Shown: positions 1 through 12,937, counted from the first letter of the stretch. The stretch: DNA of 64,000 nt from Kuschelorhynchus macadamiae (GCA_030620095.1 JAUTXW010003598.1:372001-436000); one strand, 5' to 3'. A program made the numbers and translations. The notes: generated by a model from the letters alone, not told the origin.

Positions 1-491
1 CAATTTTGGTTATACTCATTAAGATAATTTGTCTATTATAGATGAGGATTTCAATATTATCATAATTTTTTTCTTTACATTTGTAGTTGTTTTAATTCCA
101 TATAAATTTTCTTTTTTGCTTTTTGTTAAAAGAGGTTCTCCCATTTCTCTGTTTCATCATGCCTACTTGAACGATGTCTGCTTTTTAAGCAATAAATTTA
201 AACAATTTTTTTTTAAATGTAATTTAGTGTTCGTTAACTTTTGTTTTGTCTTTGTTACACGTAAAAAGTACTAAATCAATGCATTAACATTGTTTTAGTA
301 CCATGTATCTTTCTACCTGTTTACTGACGAGTAGGTATATGATTTGAACTTTTTTCTTTTCTTTTCGGCCTTGTGGTCTTGTTCACCATCTTTATAATTA
401 AATGGTTTTATTACTCGATGTACTTATTGATGATCATTAGTTAGCCGAAAGCGCTGTGCTATGATTTTGGAGTTTGGCTATCGTATTGTAA
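1..491. other. No feature recognised
   Basis: AT-rich, no exon with paired splice sites and no repeat shared elsewhere was seen. The 81-codon plus frame at 29-274 is Phe/Val-rich chance translation. Confidence 0.5.
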
Positions 492-1345
492 CCGCTACTC
501 TCGTAAAAGCGATGTATTATAATCGTCACTGGGTAAGTTACTCTCCGAGATATATCAGATCTTTTTCATTCCTGTATGTCGAAAAACATGATTTCTCGAT
601 TTCGCCAATCTGTCGGTCTCTCTATCTATTCGCGGAATAGCTCAAAATAAAACAAAGGGTCTCATGGAAAGGACCTGGTAACATTTGTTAATTGTAACAA
701 GGTTAAAAAAAATATTTGTCCAATTTACCTCAAATTTTGCAAGAAAAACAAGTTTTACCTAGGAATCAATTGGTAAAGTTTTGGTACGAATCCAAGATGA
801 AAAAAAAGCCTGAAAAATAGAGATGAACTGGTAAAATTTTGGTACGCCTTCAAGATGGCGGCACAAAAAGGCGGCCAAATAAAATCTTTGGAATCATGAA
901 AAAAATATTCACCTAGGTTTTACATATCTTCACGTTTTAGCGTTCCTAGATGCCAAAAATATGTTCTCTCAGTCCGGCTGTCGGTCTGTCTAGCTAAAAA
1001 CTACTGACCCGATTGACTTCAAATTTTGGTCAAAAGTAAGGGTCATATGGGGATGACCTGATAATATTGTGGTAGAAATTTAATAAGTCGGAACAAAATA
1101 GTGGCCTAGTGAAATATAAAAAAATATTTCTAAAAACTAATTATCCAATTTACCTCAAATTTCGCACATAAATCGAGGTTTATATAGGAATGAGCTGGTA
1201 ACATTTTGGTACGAATCTAAGATTGCAAAACAAAACAAAACAAAACACTAGTTATTCAATTTATTTTAAATTATGCCTAAAAATTAAGTGTGATATAGGT
1301 AGAAACTGCTAAAATATTAGTTATATTTTTACCTCATTACGCATG
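492..1345 (+). repeat. ATGGCGGC-family dispersed element, degenerate copy
   Basis: It begins with a decayed terminus (ACTCTCGTAAAAG) followed by the family landmarks ACTCTCCGAGAT, TCTGTCGGTCTCTC and repeated blocks such as CTCAAATTTTGCA, ACCTGGTAA and AAGATGGCGGC (at about 849). Internal blocks recur every 140-150 bp or so in diverged form. No coding capacity is seen. Confidence 0.7.
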
Positions 1346-4300
1346 TAAAGGGAGGTACCTAGTTTGTTTAACACAAGTGTATGTAAACGTGTTTGTTACA
1401 CTTTACAGCGCCTGGAATAAGGGATCAAGATATCTACATTTGTTTAAAAAAAATTCAAAATGTTCTCCATTTTGTCCAACATAAAAAATGTATATTTTCA
1501 TTACTCATCAAATATAAAAAAAACTTCCTCGTAGAACCCAAACAATGTTAGTGGATCAAATAGGTTATTTAGATTTAATCGAAATTTAATAAGACGGGAT
1601 TCAGGAGTCATTTTGTGCAGTATGAAGGATATCTTGCTTTTTAACTCCATCATCCTGAGTGTCAAGAGAGGAGCTTAATTTAAAACTATGAAAGTTATAA
1701 AAATGCTTAAATGGAAAAGTAGGTATATATACACTGTATATTTGTGAATTCGTTTTTGTTGTACGCACGGTGGCGTGGTAAGGTATGAATCAAGCCGGGT
1801 TTTTTTTTTAAACTGGAGGTCCAATATACTTTTAACAGGCTCTATTCCAAAAAGATTGATTTATAGCAAAATGGTTTGAACTTTATATTGAAGTGAGTTA
1901 AACAAAATGTATTAGAGCAATTCATTTTCTTTACCCTATATCTACTTAGAAGTTTGTCTTAGATTTGATAGTAGATTCTATTTTCGGGATGTTAGTAGAT
2001 CAAGGCTGTGTTCCTTACTTACAAATTGTATAAATTGTGTAAATTTTTAATTAGTGACTATAAATATTGAAATTAATTGATTAGAATCAACTGGAGGGTA
2101 TACTGAAAAAATTTAGTTATGAAAATATTTTTGTGAGTGCCAACTTGTTTTATACAGTTCTAATAATCTACGAAAAAATCTTTGCCTTTTTCTTTACGGA
2201 GGTGCAGACTGTATAAAACTTAGCTAAAATAACTACTAAAATATTTTTGTTCTAGATTGACCAGAGGAGTCTGTACGGTTTTTTGACGTTTTTTACAAAC
2301 ATTTTCTTACATCACTGATATTTTTTTTTTTATAAATCACTGATTTACTAGCAGTAAAAAAGGCACCTTGTGTTTTTTCTTTTTGTTACCGGAAGCGGTT
2401 TAAGCACAGCTTACTATAAAAACACATATTAATTGTTTCTACAAAGTGATTACAACGCATAATAAATACACAAAGAGCAAAGTTGATCCTTATTTATATA
2501 CAAAAAGGATTAACTCAGTTCGAATAGTAATATTTTTTTGCGAAAAAGTTTATTTTTTGTTTAGATATTGGATCAGATATTTATCAAAGGCCTGGTATTT
2601 GTGTCGAAAATTGGGAAATGCTCTTATATTAATTAATTTGTTCATCCTCTACCGAATGAAAGTTTAAAATAATGTATTTATGCTAACGCTAAATTTCTAC
2701 AACCCTTGATAATTTAAAACATTTTGTCAAATTGCAAACGTGCATTAAATATAATAAATAGTAATGAATATAATAGTATCTAATATCTTACTTTGCTTAA
2801 AGTAAGTATAGCAAAACCCAAATTGGTTTTCATTAATGTATTTAGACTTTAAGGAACAAAATGGTTGCTATAAAAATATATCATAACGTAAGAGAATCCG
2901 GAGTGCTGCAGCGCGAAAGCAATAAGTGAATCGGTAGGGTTAAGCGCCGAAAACAACATCGTTAAAGCCATAATATAGAACACAGTTGCAGCATATAAAT
3001 TTAAAATTAACGCACAAATGAATGTTCTAAAACATATTAAAAAGTATTGAAAAGGAGGAAAATAAATTAAGTTTTTTGGTCTTACTTATCTTGTAAGAAA
3101 AGTATTGTTACTAAATGAATATATGTGGAACTAAAGTGGATCACACTTTACTATTTCTAATAAAAGAAAAAAATTCATAACGAGGAAAGTTCCTGGTAAA
3201 GGAAATTTACTGATTTTTTTAATAAAAAATGCTTCATCTGAGGTTAGTTGTGTCCAAAAATGTTCAATTGATGTCAATCGTCTAAAATAATTCCAAAAAA
3301 GTGTTAAATCAGTGTCGCAGGACCCGGTAGATTGTTAAGATTTATAACCATTTCATCTATCTATGGATGGATCATTTCATCTATCTATGGTTTAAATTTG
3401 AATATGCTCTAGCGATTTCGGCCTCCCGAATACTTGCTTCAAATTAAACGCTCGAGAATCGGTTTGTTAAACATGACGAAAGCAGAGTTGTAATGCAGAG
3501 TTGAAATGTCTAATAAATTCGCCAAATATCATAATTAATTCTACTTTTTCTTCCAGAACTTTTTTTATTTAAATTTTTTAAAGCACTAGCAATGTTGGTA
3601 GATGAAATAGTACTGTCTTAACAAAATAATCATAATTAATAAGTGTCATATCTGGTGTAAATAGTAGTATGATTCCACCTTATGTGAAACTAAAACCGTT
3701 TTGATCGACCGCTATTAAAATTTCACTGTATACAAGGGTTTTTTATATTTCCCCTGTTTGAAAAGGAATAGTATCATTTAGCGATCGCAAATATTGAACA
3801 AATGTCTCATTTGTATTGAGGTATTAACAAAAGAAATGCATGAACTACACTTCCTATAGGCTGTTCATGTCGCGCAGTTGGATTATAATATTGTTGAAAT
3901 TGCCCAAAGCTCTCAGAACTTTAAATAATTTCGGAAATATTATTTGGTTGATTTAGGCGAATCAGAAGCGTAGTTGAATTTTCTGCATTGACTATACGAC
4001 AAATGTTTTATTTGCATATCTGAACCAACATTTCGGCATGTTTAAAACCTCTTAGTCCAAGCGTCGAAAGTTTTTTAAAAGCAATAATCTTTGCAAGAGG
4101 ATTTTGATATATTTTGATTATTATTTTATCAAAAGGTTAATCGAAATGTGTTGAGTTTTAAAAACCAAATTAAAACATCACTTGTAGTTCTTCTGTAGAT
4201 AAGAGCATTATAATAATTATGTTAATATCGATATGCAAATTTTGATGTCTGATAGTATTACCACTAGATATTTAAAAAACGTTATATAACTTACTTAAAA

Positions 4301-5040
4301 AAATATTTAGCCTATGTTTTCGAATACTGATTATTATTAATAAAAATATTCGAAGTTGTGTTTAACATAAGGAAGTTCTTAATTTAACTATAGTTTACTA
4401 ATAATCAGAGGAGGAAATGTTTTCTTAGCTGATTTTTTAATAAACAAAGTGTGACCTTTTTTAGTGTAGTTTTCAATTCCGAATTTTAAAATGTCCACTG
4501 CCAGCCTATGAAAATTGTCAAATTATTAAAAATACCTTTAAACATAATGTGTAATAAATGTTATAAGGTTTCAAGGTTTATCGAAATTTCAGAGGAATTT
4601 CTCATATAGTCACATTACATAACTATTCGCTCAGATGTTAATTAATTGTTCTTCTTTTCGGATTTTGTTACCCTAAATTACATCTCATAAATATTCAGCA
4701 GATAATCAAGAGCGGACTAACGAAACACGTAGTAAATATCCTAAAATAGTTTTTGCTATCAAGGTTAACTTTTATTACCTTATTATAATGAGATGATTTC
4801 AAATATAGAATTCAAAGACCAAACAAATGATATTTTATTGCCAAAAACTTTTTACGAAGAACATTTTTTTCTAAAATACATCTTAACAAAAGCTCTTATT
4901 GTCTTTGCTAGTAATATTTGCTTGGTATCTCCTCAATCAGTAATGGATACTCAATAATCAGTTAGTGCAGTTTTATTTCTTATTCAGGTACCATAGATAA
5001 ATCTGCAATAATTCTGCGGACATCTAACATTCGCTCAATC
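1346..5040. other. Intergenic AT-rich DNA with one repeat fragment
   Basis: Apart from the element 3' end at 3100-3205, nothing is supported. The 73-codon frame at 2446 has no coding features. Confidence 0.45.
3100..3205 (+). repeat. 3' end fragment of the ATGGCGGC family
   Basis: TTACTAAATGAATATATGTG, then a TCACACTTTACTATTTCTAATAAA block and CGAGGAAAGTTCC match the 3' ends of the copies at 19.48, 36.88 (inverted) and 38.71 kb. No 5' part is present, so this is a truncated copy. Confidence 0.55.
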
Positions 5041-5069
5041 TCCATACTTCAAAAATGGTTCAGGTCTGG

Positions 5070-5108
5070 TATAAATAATTGAACTGTGTTTATCGAAGTT
5101 CATTCAGT
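5070..5108 (+). promoter_or_regulatory. Core promoter: TATA box and initiator
   Basis: TATAAATAA at 5070-5078 is followed about 30 bp later by TCAGT at 5104-5108, the arthropod initiator consensus. The same TCATTCAGTG then CGATCTA arrangement occurs at 18.82 kb, also downstream of a TATAAATAG box. This may be a host promoter or the promoter of a repeat family. Confidence 0.5.
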
Positions 5109-5140
5109 GTTTCGATCTAGCGCAGTGAAAATAACTAAAG

Positions 5141-5531
5141 ATGCCTCTTGCAATCGCAGGTGAAACTTTAAAAAGTAATTCTAATGTGGCAGGGTCTACA
5201 CTCTAGAATCATGATTTCTTAATTGATTCCAGCTGTTAAAGCTTTCGTGCTGTTAGTTCATCAGTGCACTCAACTAGTTGACAGAAGAGTACAACTGGCG
5301 CCAAATTTAAGACTCAAAACCTCACCAACAGGAGCAGAACCCACATTTGTTACCAAGAGTTTTTATAATATGACCGGTTATTTGAATACTAAAAAGATAT
5401 TTGAAAGTTCCGTATTCGTATGCGGATCGTCGGTGGCTTCAAGTGATTATTCCACCATTTACGTAACGTTATGTATACGTATACAGATACCGCAAAAAAT
5501 TTACTATTGGCTTGAAGTGTCTACTGTATGA
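5141..5531 (+). CDS. Candidate two-exon small gene, product not recognised
   Basis: ATG at 5141, 35 bp after a TATA/initiator pair, starts MPLAIA. A GT at 5160 and a TTGATTCCAG acceptor ending at 5232 define a 73-bp intron whose removal joins the frame to 5233-5531. The joined product is about 105 residues: MPLAIAAVKAFVLLVHQCTQ, a hydrophobic start that could be a signal or anchor, then a Lys/Thr/Ser-rich remainder. No domain is recognised. The donor GTGAAA is weak and the C-terminal part looks like non-coding translation, so the real gene may be shorter, spliced differently, or dead. Confidence 0.33.
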
Positions 5532-6000
5532 ATTATAAAGAACAAAAATGCGCTTTTAAGGAATTTTATTGAAACATATAAAAGAAAATATAATACTTAA
5601 ATTTTATAATTTTTGATAAAGGTTTCAATTTAACGGACAATATAAGATTCAAAATAATATGTAAAACGTTTATTTTAATATTCTTAATTGCGTATTGTTA
5701 GGAGACAAACTATAGTCTGAATTGACTAAACAGATATAGGTTGGTTCATAAAGAAGTATTTTACCATATTTGCCTGTCTGCCAAAGACTCTTATTGATGA
5801 TTAATTGTATGGTGTTATAAAAATAGAAAGCTCTCTTTGGGTACCGAAAGGATGAAACAATTTGTATTTTGGGTGGTTAGTTGCTATTAGACGAGAACGT
5901 CTATGGTCTAACAAATAACATACGTGTCCCTTCGGCGGTATGTATTTGACACCTTTTTATCGGCTCTGGAAATTTTCCGTCTTTGCACGTACTTTTTCTA

Positions 6001-6217
6001 TATTTAAATCGTTTAAGTAAGATTTAAATAATTTTAAAATGATTTAAATATTTTCAAAAAGATTTAAATATTTTAGAGATTTAAATAATTTCGAAAAAAT
6101 TTAAATCATTTCAAAACATACTTTTCAAAAAGATTTAAATCATAAATCAAAAATCATTTTCTGAATTTAATTTAAATCGTAAAAAGATTTAAATCTCACT
6201 GATTTGTAACAGCTCTG
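6001..6217 (-). mobile_element. hAT-type transposon end with ATTTAAAT subterminal repeats
   Basis: About ten GATTTAAAT or ATTTAAAT palindromes occur in 200 bp, ending in GATTTGTAACAGCTCTG at 6217. Read on the minus strand the end is CAGAGCTGTTACAAATC, which matches the CAGNGNTG terminus typical of hAT elements. Subterminal motif arrays bind hAT transposases (established for the superfamily). The opposite end was not found. Confidence 0.55.
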
Positions 6218-6739
6218 GTTTGAAAGAGGTATTTAAAAATATATAAATTTAATTATAAAACTCGCTGCCATTATTGCCCTTATACTGTGTTTTTTCTAAA
6301 TATTATTATTACAAAAAAAACGCGTGATTGGATTTCAAATCAAAATATATGGGGCCACCAGAGAAACGTCCTCTATAATTTGGCGTTTGACTTATCAAAA
6401 TCGACAAGCCGTTTAGAAAATATGCGCCAACAAACAAAAAATACATACAGGTCGAATTGAGAACCTCTTCTTCTTTGAAGTCGGTTAATAATATGTAGGC
6501 TACGACGAACAAAATACAAATTGCGTATATTGTTAAACAATAGAACTGTCAAAATTTAAAATATTGTATAGTTGTATACAATATTATCTCTTCAGGAAAG
6601 ACTAGAAATTGTTAAAATGTGTTAAAATATGTGGCGAAAACTTATCATAGTGGCTAACAATTTCAATATGTAGTATCCAGGAAAAAATGCTTATGCGAGT
6701 ACTGTGTTGAGAATAATGAAAATAATTTAACCTAACCGG

Positions 6740-7480
6740 TTCTGTTGAAAATAAGTTTCAAAAACCTCACACTCCTATTAGGTATGATGAAGATACCCAA
6801 CTTAATATTTGTTTAAGTGTTGTTGAACAGGGACAAAGCAGTATCACTAATGTTAGTAAATTAACAGATTATGGAAGGGAAAGTGTAAGAAAAAATTATC
6901 TTAAAAGTAAATGTCGGGCATACAAGGCATTTGACATTCATTATGAGGTTTTCCTTCTGGTACCGAGGAGAGAAAGAAAAAAATGTTCAGTTTCCATATA
7001 AACTTATTTGGAGGCTACTTTTACTGCAGATGGAACAATAAGTTCTTAGAATTGTGGATGGTTGTCGCAAGAAAATCCACACTTTGTAATTGAATGTCGC
7101 GAATATTCTGTTAAGACAAATGATTGGTGTGGGTTGCTCAATTGGATGTTATTTCTTTAGGCAAAACATGACAGCTGAAAGGTACTGAAATTTTCTTATT
7201 AATGGGATTAGCCGAGTGCTCTAATATATCAGACATTAGCAGTTAACAGTGCATCATTCATATGTTCAGGGGAAAAGTTTTAGGGCGTGATGCGGAATAT
7301 TATTGGCTATTCAGATCGCCCGACTTAAGCCCATTGGAATTTTTTTGTTGGGCTATCTTAAACACGCTTTTAAACATAGCTCATTTGAGAGTATTATATT
7401 AATATAAAACCCTAAATTACAAAAAATACCGTTAAAGACGTCGCGAAGGACCATTATTTGCATTGAGCGTGAAGGCCGAA
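6740..7480 (+). pseudogene. Mariner/IS630-type transposase relic
   Basis: Fragments in shifting plus frames match transposase landmarks in order: RYDEDTQLNICLSVVEQGQS (helix-turn-helix region), EATFTADGTISS (first catalytic block, Asp lost), ENPHFVIE, VKTNDWCGLLN, then RSPDLSPLEFFCW (third acidic block). The second Asp block is not readable. Stops and frameshifts are frequent, so it is inactive. Confidence 0.6.
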
Positions 7481-7762
7481 ACGTAAATAAATTAGATTAT
7501 TTGAACGCACTTTCGGATTTGACAAGCTGTTAGAAATCTAAGAACTCGTTGTCAAATTTGACATTCCGTTAAACATTCTAAAGTTTAATTGAGCTTTTTG
7601 CAACCGGCCGATAACTTTTCTAAAAATTATGTTTTATTTATAGAGCCTTGAAGAAGAATCGAATAATTTCGAAAGCTTGGCTTATTAGAAAATACATGTA
7701 ATATAGACGTTTTGCCCGAAACTCCGTTATTTCTTTATACTATTGATAGTATACGGCCGTTC

Positions 7763-7774
7763 TATATATATATA

Positions 7775-7828
<54 letters not shown>
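7763..7828. repeat. (TA)n array
   Basis: About 66 bp with one TTTA interruption. Open frames across it read only Tyr-Ile repeats. Confidence 0.9.
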
Positions 7829-7830
<2 letters not shown>

Positions 7831-7836
7831 TATATC

Positions 7837-8265
7837 TATCAATAAAAATGCGCTTTCACACACCATTATCAAAAATTCTTGGCCGGAAAAGATATATGTA
7901 AATAGCAAAAATATATCATTTCTACAGGTGCAAAACGGCCTACAAGAAGAATTGCTTCCAACTATGTCACAGGGTACCCTGCTGCGATCATGATTTCTGG
8001 GCCTCTACCCTCATCAGGCAGGCTTGTACCCAGGGAGATCTGAAATAACAGATTGCTCGATATGACAAAATCAAAAACCAAACGTCTATCATACTGGAAC
8101 AGTACTACATGCTAAGTGTAACACTTAGCGTCACCTATTGGGGCTCCGGTGGTTTCTGGCTGCAAACCCATAGGAATTTGGCAAAGTATGCACTAGCACC
8201 ATCATGCGGAGAGTAGATACTAAAATCAATAAAAGTGAGCTTTCACACACTTATCAAAAAAGCAA
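7837..8265 (+). repeat. Direct repeat pair flanking a GC-richer segment
   Basis: ATCAATAAAAATGCGCTTTC then ACACACCATTATCAAAAA (7837-7875) and ATCAATAAAAGTGAGCTTTC then ACACACTTATCAAAAAA (8225-8265) match closely and each lies next to a (TA)n array. The 350 bp between includes GTACCCTGCTGCGATCATG and is not recognised. Confidence 0.5.
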
Positions 8266-8278
8266 TTCTTCTTGTATT

Positions 8279-8392
<114 letters not shown>

Positions 8393-8765
8393 AAACCAGA
8401 TATATATTAATTGGACTTCTTTCTTGGGTATAGGTTTAATCAAATCGAACACAATGGAGTTAATTTGATGTTTCGCCTATCATAGCAGGATTTCAAAAAT
8501 AGCTCATTTCTTTATTTTTTTTTGTATATGTAAATAAAGCTTTTCTTTCCTATTTCGAAAAATGCATGTCGTTTTTTTATATATTTTATTGGTAGGCAGC
8601 AAGTTGGTGGTTTGCCAGGCAATTCATGTGTTGCCACGCAACGCTGAGGTAGTATTAAACGTACTGAACCTGACCGTTTTGTACACATATTTCAAATCGT
8701 GATGTCCTAAAATGATTTGACTAACAAAAATCGACTAAAATTATTTAAGGACCCGAGCCCAAGAC

Positions 8766-8998
<233 letters not shown>

Positions 8999-9277
8999 CC
9001 GCCATTTACTTTATTTTCGAACTAATCTTTTAGTGCCTCATATACCACATACAGGCATCTGAAAAACTTCACTCTTCTTGGCGGAAAAAAAACTTTTTAG
9101 GACAAAAAAAAACAAGAATACCAAATTAAATATGCAGAAAACGGCAAACGTAACGCACCTACTCCTACTACCTACTTAAAACTAGCCCAAACCACGTGAA
9201 GTTTCAATTTTCAACCTGTTAACGACTGTTTGTCCAATCGGCCAATCGGAAATCTGCTGCTTATTCCCTTTGAATAT

Positions 9278-9421
9278 ACATTAGAGGCATGCCTCAAAAT
9301 AATCTTTTTATGCGCTAACCCTACTTAAAGCTTAACTCGGCTGAATTACTACGCGCCACCCGCTTACACACATATTAGTAATACGACGATAGATAAGGAA
9401 GCGCGAGGCATGCCTCTAACA
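9278..9421. repeat. Inverted pair of TTAGAGGCATGCCTC
   Basis: TTAGAGGCATGCCTC at 9278-9292 and its complement-side copy GAGGCATGCCTCTAA at 9406-9420 bracket 113 bp. The core GAGGCATGCCTC is itself palindromic. This suits a small inverted-repeat element of about 143 bp. Confidence 0.45.
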
Positions 9422-10741
9422 ATAACTCTTCTAAAGGAGAAATTACATAGACTCACCCGTCCGATATGACGATTGGCGCTGCGCGTTTGGATCGGAGTAA
9501 GGTAAAAGGCAGGGCCGTATTTTATGAATTTCTCATGAAGCAAAATTATGCTGCAAATGCTTATGGATGCAAATAGCAAAAATGTCAAATTGAGATTAAC
9601 GAAGTAATATAAATGATATAATCGATTAACACGTATAATTTTCCAAGTTTATTGGTGTGGCTCTGCCTCACCTGCTTCATGGAACAAGCCGCCCCTGGAA
9701 ACCAATCAAATAATTTTGTATGTATCTGTATCTGGTGATAACCCAAAGATGAATGAATGTGTTTGTGTGTGTTCACAGTTTTTTTGTAATTTTGATGTTA
9801 TTCTGGTGGTAGAGGTTAAAAAAAGGATAATTTTCAATTTGTATTCTTATTGAAACCCTTAAAAATGCACATTTTAAACTGTTGTCTAGTCAGTAAAATA
9901 AAACCTATATTAATCCATCTACAATACTTTTATTTAAGTATTCTATTTTTCATTTGTATTGTTTTACTCGCCAAGATATTTTTAAAATACGTACTATGAA
10001 ATTTCAATAATTGTAAATGGTTTTTGTAGCAGAGTTTTGAATAAGAGCCATACATTTATTGAAAGCAAAAACACAATATAGCAATAACATATAACCACAA
10101 TACATTAAAAATGTAATGTATTTTTGCGTGCACTTTATGCTTTTTCTCTATTCTTTCGGCAAAATGTACCAGCATTTATTTATAGACCTTATGGAAAGGT
10201 TATTTTCCATAAACGCGTTAATTCTAGTTATTTGCATTTTAAATGTTTATTTAATTATATATGCGGAAATGAATATGCTTTTTTATATTCTAATCGGGGA
10301 AGATGATTTAATATTTGGAACAAACTGTCAGGACAGGTTTCTGATTGATTTTTTTTTCATTGGATATCTTTTTGGCAGTGTTGAATTTAGAAAAAATTTT
10401 CCTCCGAGGAGGCAAATTTTAAATAAAATGCATTTTGAAAAAAATATGTATTTTGGACAATAAACTATATAATGTATTTTGTAGAGATCTCATAAAATTA
10501 ACAAATTACCTACTCCATAAATACTCATATTGAAAAAAGTTCAGGTAACCCTAGCTTGTTAGAACATGGCTCCAATCGGTAAATTGGTGTTAAATTATTG
10601 TTATTATTTTATGCCAATTTTCTTTGATGAATTTGAAACTTCTTTTTTTATTAAATCGCAGAAGAAAAAAATATTGATTAATAAAAAAAAGATGAAAATA
10701 TAACGCACATAAGAGCACATTATTTTAAACATTTTCATCTA

Positions 10742-11070
10742 CAGGGTGTCCCATTTTGGGTACTTTTGCGGAGTATCTCAGTTATTTTTATAGACAGAAA
10801 GTTGGGGTTTTCGCGACAGGTGCTACTTTTTCGTAAAACTAAAGATGCCGTTAACAAAATTATCACAGCCCTTTTAGTTTTTAAGATACAGGGCTAAATT
10901 AAAAATGTTGCATTTTCAACTATCGGATAAGTTATCAAAAACGTGAAAACTGTTTCTTATATAATTTTTCCCGTAGAACTCAATTCCGCCTACGGAATTA
11001 GTATACAAGGTCAGGTCAAAAAGTTATCGGATGCTACTTTATTTTTTTTTTATGGAACCCCTTCCATATT
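10742..11070 (+). mobile_element. ACAGGGTGTCC-type short non-autonomous element, copy 1
   Basis: It starts ACAGGGTGTCCCATTTTGGG and runs through TTTTTAAGATACAGGGCT and AAGGTCAGGTCAAAAAGTTA to a decayed end near GGAACCCC. The whole is related, in inverted orientation, to 20995-21320. The ACAGGGTG tip and lack of coding suggest a mariner-derived MITE. Confidence 0.6.
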
Positions 11071-11367
11071 TACAGACTATAAAATTTTCCTTTTTTAACC
11101 TTTTCAAAAATATTTAATAATATGCACTTTTAAATTAAATGCATAATTTAATAGTAGGCCACGAATAACAATAATAAACAATTGAAAGTTACATATTGCT
11201 AAAGAAGAATTGGATACCTTGCATATAGGTAACTTCTTATATAAAAATAAAATAATAATAGGTTATAACAACAGTTTTATAGCATAAAGTAACAATATAA
11301 CATACACAAAAAAATAATATTATTAAAAAAAAGAAAAAAAAAACAAATTTTTAAAGGTAACTGTTAA

Positions 11368-11380
11368 GTTTATTTTATAC
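11368..11380 (-). promoter_or_regulatory. Poly(A) signal region of gene A
   Basis: The minus strand reads AAAATAAAC about 115 bp after the gene A stop. It is the nearest AATAAA-type hexamer downstream, so it is the likely 3' processing signal. Confidence 0.5.
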
Positions 11381-11491
11381 AAGTATTAGAATCACAGCGC
11401 CAAGTACTGAAGTAGTACACTTACGTATCTATTTAATTTTAAATACTTAAAAAAATTCAGTTTCTAACGTCGTTGTTTTAGTATCGTTAAC

Positions 11492-12937
11492 TTAAATATT
11501 AGTTACATTTGTATCTAGTGGTTCCTGAATATTACTACTTTCGATATAACCTGAAACTATTGGTAAACCGTTTGGTTCTAGCGTTGTTGTCTCAATATAG
11601 GTATTTATGGTAGTATCTGAGTCACCATATGAAATTATTTCATTTTTTTCATTTAGACCTTCATCTATTTCTGATGTAGATAGATTAGATTCCGTCTCGT
11701 TATTAGGGAGTGCATCAGTATCAACTCTTAAATATTCTTGAATATTAATACTAATGTCAGTATTTGCTTCAATTGCTGAAAAGTTATTTTCCTTAACGCC
11801 TGGTATTATAGAGACTGTTTCAATATCTTTATTCGATTCTGGCAGCAAAGTTGTTTCAATAGGATTGTCCGTAATAGTATTTAAATCAAATTGGTAATTT
11901 GAGTCGTTTACAACTTTATATATTTCTGAATCAGAAAAATCAAATATTGTCTCATTTTTGGGGCTATTTACAACATATGGTTTTTCGTTTATCGCATCTG
12001 AGTTCAAATGCAACTCTGCATCGGCCAAACCAAGTTTAAGTTCATTATTAGACGATACATTACTATCATCTGTGGAGGTAATTGAGATATTTTGTTGTGT
12101 TAGATTCGAGTCATCATTGTTCAGTATCCTAGAAACAGTGTAACTAAAATCTTCCGGAGTAGTTGATTCGACTGGAAAGTTCGTGGTATCATAATCCGAT
12201 AGTTCAGAGCTCAGGTCATTTAAATTTCCGCCTATTTTGGAATTGGGCAGGTCAAATGTTTTCACATAACTCAATAGTATGTCATTATCAGTTGAATGAA
12301 TTTCTGAAATATTACTGATAGTAATTTTAGTTTCTTCAGATGTAGGAGTAAAATTATTTTTTGTGGACTCAGAATGTACTTCATGATATTCGGCTGTACC
12401 TCGATTTGTTTCACTTTGACTAAAAGCTGCTGATAAATTTGTAAAGCTGTCCATACTTGTCGATGCATTTTGATGCTCCCTAGATTCTACTATAGCTATT
12501 TCTGCATTATTAAACGTGTCAATAGAACTAAGCGGTTGTGGCACAATGCTATTTGTTTTTTCTGGCGAGTTTTTAGCGGTATTTGCTGCAGCTAAATATC
12601 CATTAATTTTATTTGATACAATATTACTGGTTTCCTTTGAACTTTGGTCAATATTAGAATTAACACTTGCTGCTTGATTCGTTAGAGAAAGGACTTTATC
12701 TGTAGTAGTAGATATGGGAACACTAGCAGTGCTATATGTGTTTCCAAAAACTGTGGCAGTATTAATCTTATCCAAATTACTTTTTGTGTCTAATAATGGA
12801 CTGAAATTCTGTACACTTTTATTTTTAATGAGAGTGCCGTGTTTTTCACCATTGAAAATTGCTTCTATTTCGGAGAATGATGGAATATCGGATTGCGAAA
12901 ATGGACCCATTATGTCGTAACTGGTAACTTCGGGAAC
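11492..12937 (-). CDS. Gene A, terminal exon (Ser/Thr/Asn-rich glycosylated tail)
   Basis: The exon is 1446 bp, 481 codons plus stop. The acceptor ATTTTTAAG precedes GTTCCCGAAGTTACC, which encodes VPEVTSYDI ahead of the MGPFSQSDIPSF segment. The open frame of over 1.4 kb stands out in an AT-rich window. Composition is Ser, Thr, Asn, Asp and Glu, with no Cys and little aromatic content. About 15 sequons are spread along it, for example NKS, NAS, NLS, NFT, NIS, NLT, NVS, NET and NVT near the end. This suits a heavily glycosylated, disordered extracellular chain such as a mucin-like or matrix protein, which is inferred. No internal stop or frameshift is seen. Confidence 0.85.
   Translation of the reverse strand, partial: VPEVTSYDIMGPFSQSDIPSFSEIEAIFNGEKHGTLIKNKSVQNFSPLLDTKSNLDKINTATVFGNTYSTASVPISTTTDKVLSLTNQAASVNSNIDQSSKETSNIVSNKINGYLAAANTAKNSPEKTNSIVPQPLSSIDTFNNAEIAIVESREHQNASTSMDSFTNLSAAFSQSETNRGTAEYHEVHSESTKNNFTPTSEETKITISNISEIHSTDNDILLSYVKTFDLPNSKIGGNLNDLSSELSDYDTTNFPVESTTPEDFSYTVSRILNNDDSNLTQQNISITSTDDSNVSSNNELKLGLADAELHLNSDAINEKPYVVNSPKNETIFDFSDSEIYKVVNDSNYQFDLNTITDNPIETTLLPESNKDIETVSIIPGVKENNFSAIEANTDISINIQEYLRVDTDALPNNETESNLSTSEIDEGLNEKNEIISYGDSDTTINTYIETTTLEPNGLPIVSGYIESSNIQEPLDTNVTNI

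Noticed and set aside
10116..10463. 115-codon hydrophobic plus-strand frame
   Set aside because: No domain, promoter or splice support, with composition expected from AT-rich DNA.
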